A DNA stretch of 64,000 nt from Albugo candida (lineage: Eukaryota; Oomycota; Peronosporomycetes; Albuginales; Albuginaceae): contig CAJNAR010000158.1 of NCBI GenBank assembly GCA_905220665.1, positions 372,001-436,000 of the forward strand, given 5' to 3'. Positions 39,679-51,600 of this stretch are shown piece after piece. The notes under the pieces are model-generated. The model was given only the letters and a program-made list of their open reading frames with translations. It had not been told where the DNA came from and made no database searches. The position numbers and the translations under genes are program-made. Numbering within the stretch: the stretch's first letter is position 1; every line of letters starts with the position of its first letter.

Positions 39679-42600
39679 TCAATCTGAGTCGATATTGATT
39701 AATGAGAAATCGCTGTCTTCTTTTCCCTTGCGGTCTTGCGTCGCTGTGGCTTCATTCTCGCTCAGATCCGACAGCATGGACTGATAACTTATTTGGTTTC
39801 GATTTCTGGTCCCTCGTCGCACAGCAGCCGCCGAATTGTCGTCTTGTGACTCGTCTTCCGAGCTTACGATTTGTCTCTGGCGCTTGACGGGTTTATTGGC
39901 TTCATAAAGCAATCAGAACTACTTCCTAAATCGGGCAAAAAGAGAGCGTACCTGGTTTCAAAGTTTTCTTCCCCTTTGGCTGGGATTCTGTATCTTGACC
40001 TTGCTTTTTCCTCTTCGCTATGACAAAACTAATTTTAACGACAATGAGGAAGCAGTAGTAATGACGTACGTTGTTGTGAGATTTTGTTCGATTTACGCTT
40101 TGCTGGAGGTTTCCGTTTCTCTGCTACAGCCGATTCCAAAAGGAACACATCGTCTTCGTCTGATGGAATTTGCTTTCCGTCGACGACATTCGCTTCATTT
40201 TCATCGCTGTTATCAGTCACTTGAGCCATTGAGCTCTTCTTCGATTCTGTTTGCTTCACAGTCGGTTGATTGGCTGCACGAAGAGCGATTCGTTCTGCAA
40301 GAGAGATGCTTTCCAATTGATCCGACTTGTCAAGCGCCGATGTGCTGATACATGGAAGCTTGATTTCCTTCAAGTTTGTGGATCCTTTCTTCACAATTGA
40401 TTCCTTTGCCGTAGAACTTTTGCGTTTGACTATGCGCTTTACATTTTCTTCTCCGTAATCTGGATCGTCCTCTGTCACAGCTTTCTTCCTAGACTTGGGT
40501 TTCCTCTGACGTTTCTGGTTACCAACGGTTGCAATAGACTGAGACTTGATTTTCTGACGTATTTCTTCGGTCTGATGCAAAAGCTGTTCAAGCTGCTCAA
40601 GATCTGTAAGCCATAATTCTTCAATACTTTTCGCTGCAAGACTTTTGTATTCAACCTCGCGCTCCTTCAGCTCTGCACGAAGCTTTTCAACTCGTTCCTT
40701 TGTCAAGCTCCAAATCGCCATACTCAGCAAATAATTGTATCCTTTTGCCAGCTCTGCAGTCCCGTCCTCATCATCGCTTTCCTCGCTATCTTTCTCCTGC
40801 TCCTCATTTGTTGTCTTGACTTTGGAGCTCTTGGGATGGATTGTGTCGTATCCCGAGTCAGCCAACTCCTGTAAAAGCTCGACTTTCTTGCGATTGCTAA
40901 CAATAAGATCTCCACTGATTACTGCTAATATAAATTTGACTTTGTTTGCGAGCATTTGGATCTGATCCGTCAATTTGTTTAGCATTGCAGCTTTCCGTTT
41001 TCCATAGTATGCCAATCGAATACCATAGAACGCGTTGATGATAGCATGCGGGGAATCGTACTTTTGAATTCGGCCGTCCGCGTCAAAAAGATGCATATTC
41101 GAAGCACTGATTGAGGTTTCCAGCTTGAATTTCTTCACAATTCCACCAGGACTTTGTACGATTTCTTGCAGCTTTTCCGGTGTCATTGAAATTGTGAACA
41201 GTACTTTCGAATCAGTGTGATTCTCCTTGAAATCTTTGATTGTTTCATTTTCTAGCAGCGTTTCCAGAAACTGTTTATACGTCTGAGTCCATACTTTGAC
41301 AGGAAGTTCTGTGATGACCAATGTGCTGTCCCCCGTGACGTGATAGATACCGCGGACGATGAATGCTTGGCTGTCTCCATCACGTGCATTCGAACGTTCC
41401 TCAATACTTCCCGTGAATCCACGGTACCACGGGACTAATGGGCGTGTTGCTTCCTCCCCTTTGATTCTCGCACGTAGATTCTCGATGAGATCCAGAGGAT
41501 TATAATTTGGAATAGAACTCGACCAGCCTGTTCCGATTCCCTCACTTCCATTCACCAGCACCATCGGAATCACCGGTACATACCATTCTGGTTCGATAAG
41601 TTGCCCGTCTTCATCAAGGAAATTCAGTAAGGAATCATCATTTGGATCGAAGATCTTGTACGCAATCGACTCCAATTTGGTGAAAATGTAACGAGGGCTA
41701 GCAGCATCTTTCCCACCAAGTATCCGAGTACCGAATTGTCCATTTGGAGACAATAGATTCGTATTATTACTCCCGGTAAAGTCTTGAGCCATATTAATGA
41801 TCGTTCCATGCAGACTTGCTTCTCCATGGTGATAAGACGAATGCTCTGATACATAACCGGCGAGTTGTGCCACTTTGATTTCCACCTATAATTCCAAGTG
41901 CTCAGTAAAGCATAGATGTCGTGCGATCAATCCTATTCACCTTGAGGTTGCGTTTAAAACAGCAATAGAGGACTTTGCGTTGTGATGGTTTGAATCCGTC
42001 CACCAGACAAGGAATCGATCGCATGTTGTCGGCCCTCGAGAATAGGATGAGTTCTTTGTTGACGAATCTACAACAAGAACCTTCCGGTAAATCGTCAAAA
42101 TACCATCACGGTAGACGTACTCTGAGTAGGGCATGTCATCAACGTTATAATCCACATGAGTGCCGGGTGTGTATCCACGCAACCAATCCTTTCGCTCTTC
42201 GACCCGCTTTTTGGAAAATGCCATGTCAATGGAGTCGCCATCTTCTTCACCTTTATAGCTGAAATCAATTTGGTGCGTCGGTAAATCGGAAAAATATTCT
42301 TTCGCTTCCTCTGTTGTGCTTGTCCCGAGACCTTTGTAATACTTGATCCTCCATCCTTGACCGTTATTGGTGACCAGCCTCCATGCTTCATACTCTGGCA
42401 TTGTGTAAAACACCTTCTTCATTCTTCCTTTTGCGCATTTGACAATTGGAGTGATAAATTCGTGCATAAAACCTTCGATTTGAAGTAATGATGGCCAGAA
42501 ATGATGGATGAAATTGATCACAAGACCTTTAATGTGACTTCCATCGTGATCTTGATCAGCCATAATCATCAAATGCCCATAGCGTAGCGATTTTGTTGAC

Positions 42601-44402
42601 TGGTAAACTTGACCGTATTTGAGCCCAAGAATCTTTACGATATTTTGTATCTCTTCATTTTTAAGAATTTGAGAATGGCTTGCCTCACGAACGTTCAGGA
42701 GCTTTCCTTTCAGCGGGAACACACCGTAGTAATCTCTTCCTACTACTGAAAGTCCCCCAATCGTCAGACTTTTTGCGGAGTCTCCTTCTGTTAGAATCAA
42801 AGTACAATTCTTTCCCTCGGCTGTTCCAGCGTAATTCGCATCATCCAATTTCGTAATCCCGGTCAATTTCGACCGATTGCCGCCTTTCCCGCCTTTTCTT
42901 TGAAGTTCCGCAGTTTGTTTGAACTTTGCAAACGATAAAACACGCTCTACGATACCACTTTTTTCAATTTGCTTCAGAAACTTGTCGCTCAGGGTATGTG
43001 CGGACCCGAAGCTTGCAGGACGCGTTGTAAGGGTTTCTTTGGTCTGTAGCACGTCAATGACGTTGTCAGTACAATGAAATAGACGGATCAAACACTCACT
43101 TGAGAATCAAACGACGGATTATCGATCAGAGCGCTGACATAAATTGTCATCATATTCTTGATATAATTTGGCTTGACGGGTTCTCCCTTGTTCCGTTTCT
43201 TGACTGTTGCCACGAGCTTGTTTACAACTTGATCGGCAACATACGTTACGTGCTGCCCTCCTCTGGTTGTGCATATTCCATTCACAAAACTTATTTGCTG
43301 GAAGCCATCGTCACTTGGTCCGAATCCAACTTGCCATCTTTCCGTCGGTTTGTCGAATATCACGTCCTCTTTCGCACTATCACTCGTATACAGGCTAATG
43401 TAATCAGGAAATGACTTGCAGGTTATCTTCTCTTCATTCAAGTATACTTGTAACGATTTGTCTGTGATTCCTGCAATGTCGAACACTCTTTTTTTGAACA
43501 AAGAGACAATATCATCATCGAGTCGATCCAATTTGAAGCGTTTGAGGTCTGGACGGAATGTGATGCAGGTGAAATCTTGCTTGTTATAGTTTGTAATCGA
43601 TGGTGCTTCTTTCTGACTCATATTATCTGAGAAGACTTGTTTATAACGCTTCCTGACGTTCTTGTCTGCAGTCTCGACGACAAATCGAGTTGAGAAAATG
43701 TTTGCGAGCTTAGCTCCATATCCATTTCTTCCTCCGGTGGTCTTTTTCTTCTTGTCGTCAAAATTGCTTCCCGTCAACAAATGACCAAAAATCAGCTCTG
43801 GAACGTAGACATGATGTTCCTTGTGCTGGACCACAGGAATACCTTTTCCATTGTTCCATACCGATACTTCTCCAACTACAGGATCGATTGTGACTCGGAC
43901 TGTATTCATTGATGGATCGCGTTGCTTGTTATCGCACGCATTCACAATGATTTCATCGAAAATCTTGTACAAGCCAGGCACATATGTAATTTTTTTGTAT
44001 TGCATTTTTGAGGACTCTTCATCATAAATCCACATGTTTTGTGTCACTGGGTCAATAGATCCGACTATGGATTGGTATAGGTGAGTCGGAGAGATCAAGG
44101 AGAAAATCAGAGGTGCAAAACGCACCGTATGTATCTGGCCGTAAGAGTATGTGTTGCAACTGAGTTTTCTTCTGATAGATTTGCTCGATAGTTTGTTTCT
44201 TGGATGAGGTTTTTCTTTCTGGATACTCTGAGCCGTCGTCATCATCCGATTCTGCGGATGATTCTTGAGAAGAATCTTTGTTGTTGTTTGTGATTTGCTT
44301 TAACGGTTTTCGGGCGCGTGGTTTCGACTTTTTCATCTCTTTTGATGCCTTCGCTTTGACTTTCGTTCGTGCTAGTGAGAACTCTTCATCGTCAGAGCTC
44401 AT
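39679..44402 (-). CDS. TOP2: DNA topoisomerase II, 7 exons, 1464 aa
   Basis: Type IIA enzyme that passes one duplex through another in replication and chromosome segregation. Exons 44126-44402, 43100-44064, 42121-43043, 41941-42067, 40070-41885, 39952-40017 and 39679-39899 add up to 4395 nt in frame; introns are 52-61 nt. Landmarks: the GHKL ATPase (EIIVNACDNKQRD, GGRNGYGAKLANIFS), TOPRIM (LILTEGDSAKSL and MADQDHDGSHIKGL), ELILFSRADNMRSIP, the active-site Tyr in AASPRYIFTKL, then coiled coil and a charged C-terminal domain with basic clusters and acidic/Ser patches. The start is the ATG at 44402 (MSSDDEEFSL); the frame extends upstream without another ATG. Length is usual for eukaryotic topo II. 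Confidence 0.96.
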
Positions 44403-45603
44403 TCCGCTTCGTAGTAAACGTCCAAATGATTCAAGTTTCTTTTTATTCCGCGCCAAAAACTGACTTGTTAAAAGTTCAATTGAATTGTGGTGCCTATGAT
44501 TTGAATTTGAATTTGAATTGATATCGATGCAGACCTGCTTTATGTTACGCACCAAAGTTCAGGATTAATCAGTATTACATATAAAACCTCATTGATCCAT
44601 GAAAGATAAGGTAGAAAGTCAAATGTTATCCTTGTCAAAGTAGTGGCTTAGCTGCTCCAACTATCTCTTTAACGCTGTGCTTGCAAGATCATTACTTACT
44701 CGGTTAAAAATCGCTCTACTTGATCTGTTTTCATAGAAAGACAAACGCTTTACTGACCTCTCAATTGTGATACACAAACGGAACTTCAAAAAAAGCGTCA
44801 ATGTGCATAGTTTCGGTACCGCCATTACCGTTTGGCAAAGCTCGCTGAACACAATTATAGGAAACATAAATAATTTTGTTTTCCCATTTGTAGAGCATAT
44901 GCATGGCTGTGTAGCATCGTATCCGGGTGAGAGCGATGCTATAACTGTGTTGAGCTCATTGTGCCCGCTGTGAAGTCGTCGCAGCCAAAGAATTGCATCG
45001 AATGTGGAGTTGAGAAGACAGAATGCTGCTGTAAACCAACAACGCGACTACATACTCTGCCCGTAGTCTCCGTTATTTTATCAATGATTTTTCTGAGAAA
45101 TACGAAGGCATGTAGACATCAATCCTGAGCATTCTGACAACTCTTCAAACAGTGCTCATCGCTGCGAATTTATTGACATCGTGATCGCGCAAGCAAATAC
45201 TTTCCATCAATTGTATTGGATTCCTGTAGGGGAGACTTCAATTTCATTTAGCTCAATTCAGAAAATAATTTGCATTTAAGACACGATTCAACTTCAACTT
45301 CAACTTGAAGACATCAAACATTCCCTCTTAAAAATGCAAACTTTACCTTCCAGCGCTCCAAACGCAATGATTAGCACATGCTACACCCGGCAAATAATTA
45401 CATCGACGCCAAAAGCTAATAGTCACATCACCGCTGCATTATTCGATGCCGCAACAGCTGCGCGGTGTAAAAAGTGTGATCAGAGGAAGTGAATATGACA
45501 AATACTAACGAAAAATCCAAAGTCCTACTTCCATTACAAATGCTGCTAAAGCGGAACCATAAAAAAGCAATATCAAAAATGCAGGAAATCCTGCGTATAT
45601 CAA
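44403..45603. other. Intergenic, 1.2 kb upstream of topoisomerase II
   Basis: Holds the topoisomerase II promoter and leader and the 3' flank of the glucan synthase gene. Two hexamer-type simple repeats are present: TTTGAA units near 44499-44520 and ACTTCA-type units near 45285-45308. The short open frames here have no recognisable content. Confidence 0.5.
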
Positions 45604-48600
45604 CTATGCAACATGTCTCAAGTGATCTGCTCGTTTCCTATCAATTGGTGACTCTATCGCTTCATATGGAGCATTTCCTGCTGGAGTGTAACGTGATGAA
45701 AGCTGCCGCCGGGAACGAAGAATCGATTGTGTGCGGGAGGCTCTCGAACAAGATGAATGTATACGTCCATCAAACTCTCCTTGATCGGAAGATTTCGCAG
45801 CCAGTTGTTTACGTGCCGCTTTTTCCGATTTGAGCTCAATTGCGCCAGTTTTGGAGCTCGCACAGAATGAGAACAAGATACCACTTGCAATGCAACACAA
45901 CGCGGCAAACGCGAAATGACTCACCGCAAACGAAGGCGTCAACGCAAAAATGACAGCTTGGACCATATAGTAAAAAATGAACGAGCCAGCAATGCATCGG
46001 GATTGAGAATACAGTGGAAAGATTTCAACGGCCGTCAACCATGCCACAGACGTTAAGCTCAATGAGGAGCTCGCAAATAGGAGTAGTAATATGACGGTCA
46101 GCAGGACGGATTCTTCATGCTTCAAAACAACTAATGCGCCACATATTAGGGATAAAAGCGATGTGAAAGGTAAAATATCCTTCAAAATTGTTTTTCGTCG
46201 GACATTGTCCACTGACATGAGACTGAGTAAGACGCCTGCAAAGTTCATCGCTCCAAAGTATAACATCCACATGGAACCCTTTTTGCCAGGACTATCTCTG
46301 AAAGTTTTGATCTTTTCTCGTTTCAGCAGTGCGTTGGAGGTCAAAAGTGCATACATGGCTTGTAATAACAGCACCAGTGCGATTCGGAAGAGCGAGTTTC
46401 GTGGTGTAGGAACGCCCGCTTTACGTGATATATCAGAAGTATCTGTTGATCCAAAAGCTTCCGCCAATTCTTGTAATTCCTCATTCACGTCATGTCGCTG
46501 CCGCAAACGTACCAATGTGGCTTCAGCTATCTTACTATCTCGATGGCGATACAGCCAAACTGGGGACTCGGGAATTAATATGATCACTACAATGAGCAGC
46601 AGGAGCAGCGGAAGCGCATACAAGAACTGATACTGCCAAGATCGAAGTGGTTTGTTTGCCCAATTACGGCCCAACGACGTGGAGTTGATTCCGTGCAGTA
46701 TTCCAGATTCGATCATGTACCCTAAAGCGGATCCCATCATGAAAAGCACAATACCTTTCCCTTTCCAGCCTTGCAAAGACATCTCAAAATTAAGCAGAAT
46801 TGCGTTGATGGAAAGCATAGCTATTCCCGCCGCTACGATGCATACGCCTATTATAATCATCATTTCAGATTCCACAAAGACGAGCACGGAACCACCACAA
46901 GTGAGAAGGATGGACGCAATTGTTCCCATCCGACGACCAAGCACATGTCCAACTAAGACCCCGACACCAACGCCCACACCACCAGCTAGAGCCGCATATA
47001 CACTCAGCCTTTTGAAATCGAAATGACCATTCAGCCTTTCGTTCACAAAGTACAAAAACGATTCATTCACGAATCGATATTCTGATCCGTTCACATATCC
47101 AAGAGAATACACCAACGCTGTGTACCAGCCATGCGGGATCCCTGCAAAGAGTCCAATCACCAGACTGATAGAAGCCGCGACTTCACTCCCAGTGCTCAGA
47201 GCTCGCGAAAATCCTCCATTGTACATCATACGCGTTTGTATTGTTCGGACAAAAGGAACGGCTGAGAGGACAAGCAGAGGAACGACCAGAAACACGCCAA
47301 CAACCATATCGTAAAAGAAACCGAGCGAAGAAACCAGCCCAAATCGACCCGTCCGAATACCAAACACCCCGTGCAAAATTAAGCAGTATTGAAGCACACC
47401 ATACATTCCAATGAGAAGCCCGAGTGAAAATGACATGGATTGGTGCCATGACCAATTTTGAGATAAACCGATGGCAAACGGAGCGGCCACTGTACCACCT
47501 ATGACGATCAGCATGTACATCACCCCGCGTACGACAACCAGTTTATTTCGACACATTAGCCGTCCAATAAGAATACCACCAAGCCAGAGAATAAATGGAT
47601 ATACCAATACCGCCGCAAACAACAGGAGAAGCTTCTCGACTTTGAATTCAAATACGAACACATAGTACGCACAAAATGGATGTCGAAGTTCTCTCAAAGC
47701 GTATACGAGACGAGAGCACCAGCCCATATCTTGAGATAAATCCACCTCATAATGCCAGAAATCCAGCCAAGCTTCCCGACAAGGCTTTAATGGTCCCCCT
47801 TCCGCATTCGACAGCATCATACGCGAGGCGGAATCTTCCTCTTCGTCATCTTCTGGGTACGACATCATCCATTGCATCCAATTTGATATATCAACAGTCG
47901 ATTTGGAAATATCGAATCCATCCGTATTGAAGAGGAACGGAGCAAGCAACCAACAAATTCCCAAAAGCCACACAGCAAAAGAAGCAATCCCATAGTCCTG
48001 GCCTTTACTTCCGTAAGAATGCAACAACGTCACATTTTCCGGAATTCTAGGATTGTCGACATCACACTCGGATCGACTAATCCGCATGTTTAAACAATAT
48101 GCCTGCAATGCATCTTTTCCGATAGCAAAGCTGCCGTAAATTCCAAAGAGAATCATCAATCCCATCAATTCGACCGCTTTACGATAATGAGAAGCCGCGT
48201 ATTCCTTGAAGAATGCTACCAAAGTTTCTCGTACGATTGCAAATCCACGACCAGTTCCACGATACTTGGAGCCCCCACGCATGATTGCAACATCGAAGTA
48301 ATGAGCTTTTGTTCCGGTTTCAAAGATATAAAACACTGGTCCAAGTGTGAGAATCAATTCAAGAAATTGAAGCATCGCTTGACGCCAACCGAATTCTACA
48401 AACAACGTGGCTACCAATGGAATGGTCATCAGCATTCCAAATTGAAAAATGAATTGTGTGTTGAGCACAGCAGCGAGATCGTCCAAGCTCTTCGTTTTGG
48501 TGATGACACCTTCCTGGATATCGGAGAATAAGGACACATACAATTTCGAATATGCGTAGCAAAACACACACAATACAGTCAACGCATTGCAAATGTAAAA

Positions 48601-51600
48601 GCCCATGTGTCCATAAAACATCGAATTCAAACGAAAGAAATCCAGTCCACGTCCCATACGATACGCTTCTCGACTCAGTGAAGATTCAGCACTTCCATTC
48701 GACAATTTGGCTTCAAAAGCATTTATTTGACTCAAAGTCACGTCTCGTCCTTTACCACACTGCATGAACTCAACATGAGTCACATTACCGCCACGTAAAG
48801 CCGTATTGTATCCACTAAAGACGTCTTCCGACAGATTGATACCCAAACTCGCTTTGGATACACCACCATTCGACATGATAAACGCCTTATCAAAAACATC
48901 CGGATGGCCATAATGCATTCGACTTTTCAGCGGGCTGGCTAAGACTCTCTGCGTGAGACTTACAAAGACAAGCTCTTGGAGTGTCATAAATTGCGCCAAA
49001 CTGGAAGCTCGACCGGTAAAAATATGCTCTTTCATCCCTAGAATCGTGGTCTCTTCTTTATCGGCAGTAGCCAGAAAATTGGGGATTTTCAATGCTTCTT
49101 CGAAATAGTGTTCTTGATTCATATCGATCGTTTGGACGTACTCGCCACGTGTGAAGGCCAGAGCAATATTTTGGTTTTCCGGCTTCCCTTCTCCAATAAT
49201 TGGATTACCAGGCAAAGCGTACCGATACACTTCGACAATTTCGTCTCCATCCGATTTGACCAAGACACAATCGTACCGCAAAGCGCCATTTTCCGACGCG
49301 ATCGTGTCGACATAACTCACACGCCAGTTGGGGTACTTTCGCATCAACAGATCGATATCGTGGGCGCGTGGATCACCGCTTGCGAGTTGTTTAGAGTACA
49401 GCTGACAACTGGTGACATATGTGAACTTAAGCCCAGCAATGCACTCCATTTGTTTGATCTTATCGACATGAGAAAGTGCCATATCGGAGCCAATTTCAAG
49501 CCAGCGAAGCATCTTCAACGCATCTTCGTACATCATGATTCCATGAACAGTACGAGCCAATGTCTGCCCTCGCATAGATGCCCACAAGCGTAATTGCGTC
49601 GGCGTTTCGGACAATGCTTCTTCGATAGAATGTGCGCCTACACGCTCCAAAAAATTTCCCCATTCATCGCTATGAAATGTGATCAAATACTTGAGAATAC
49701 TCAGATTCCGATCTTTGTGCTCGACTTTCTGAAACAAAGGATTCGCAATCACACGTCCATTCAACTCCTCGATCGAGTACAAGACAGGCTCATTGTAATA
49801 CGGCGTCACGACGGAGAACGAGTACATGGATGCGATCGAAGGGACCGATGGGATGTCCATACAAAGCGAATTGAGAAAAAAGCTCATCCGACGTTGTGCC
49901 TCCAAACAACGCGGCAACGCATCTGCAGCATCCAGCGTCAGAAGGAAAAAGAGTCGAGTCGACCACGAAATCACATCTTCACTCGATAACGACGCTGATG
50001 GTGGCTTGGAATTAAGCGTATGATCCATTGCTTGAGCGTCTCCATCTATCAGCATACAAATCAATTGTTCTTTTTGATACGATACATCTGGTGTCACCAT
50101 CGCAAAAACCGACCGACGCAATGTATCAATCACATTTTGCTGTACGAACAATTCTTCCATGCTCTTCAACAAATCATCGACACTCGATATCATCATCAAA
50201 ACGTCTTCATTTGGAAGCGTATACATGGTTCCGGGAGTAGCATTTTGCTCACCACCACGTGTGCTCAATCCAAGACCATTCGAGCAGCTGACCAGAGTCG
50301 GTTCCGGGAGATCAAGAAAGTTGGACAGCAGTTTCACCATACATTCGGCTACGCGAGGCAAAGCTGTCAAGTTGATGACGCCTTCGACTCTTCCATGCGC
50401 AAGTATTTCCTGAAACATGAGTGAAATGCGTTCATCACGTTCACCGAGACAAGACCGAAGCACTTGCAATGAGATTCCGATACAATTACGCGCACAATCC
50501 CACAAATCTTTCTCTTTAAGATACTTTCGAAGCTTTCCATCATCCCATCCTTTATGTCCAGCCTCAACTGCCACACTTAGCGCCTGTTGAGCCTTCCCAG
50601 CGAGCAGAAACACAGGATCTTCAATGACTCCATTATCGCAAATTTGGTACTGCAGAATCGCAGTCTCGCGATCATCCAACAAATCTGAAAGACGAAAGCT
50701 GCTCACAATCTCATTCCAGACGACACCAAAGCGCAAACGGACGTCTGTGGGAGGAATTCCTGTGGCATTATTACTTCCAAAATCTGTCACATCTTGTTTT
50801 TTCGCGGCATTGGACACGATTTTCGCATCGAATAGAGTTGGAGCGTTTCGCAATCGTTCGAGAAATTCTATTCGACGAGAGCTGTGGCCGATCTTTAGAC
50901 GAATGCCAATGAATGCGCCTACTAATGACTGCAGAATCGCGAGCCAAATTTGGGAATCGTACACATAAACTAGGATTGTAGGCACCCACATTGCAATGAT
51001 AAATAAGAGATTATGATTGGATTGAATGAGTCCTGAATTTGTGGATGATACGTTAATTTGATATATCTCCACACTCGGTCCAATTAGCGGTTTGATCATG
51101 AGCTGAAGATTGAATGCGAATTTGGCGATGAATAAAACGGTCCAAAAGATACCGTATTTCATAAAGGAGGATGAGGGCTGCTTCATTTGCGATACGCGTC
51201 CAATATACTGCTGGTGGGTACCATCCAAAGCCATAAAAAGCTGATTTTTATCGAATAATGATCGATTTCCACCCAGCATGCGATACGCACCAAGCACCAC
51301 CACAGGCAATAAGTATATCGCAATGAAAATGACTGACATGTCCAAATATGTACTGGAACCAAGCATTTTCTCATACGGAGCGGCATTGATGGCACCAAAT
51401 AATCCGAAAAAGATTGTATGCCACACTAATCGACCGAACAGAGCGACAACGTAAGTGGAGTGAGCGAAAATTGCAATTCCACCCATCCAGACTTCCAGAA
51501 CGACTTTGAGCGCCAACAGACCTGATACACTGATTAATATAGAGGAAAACGCATGCTTTCGTATCTCGCCGTACTCGCTTTCGAAAAAATTTGCATAGAA

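Noticed and set aside
44403..44555. An extended topoisomerase II N-terminus starting at 44555
   Set aside because: That codon is GTG; the first ATG in frame is at 44402 and matches the expected start of the acidic/basic leader.
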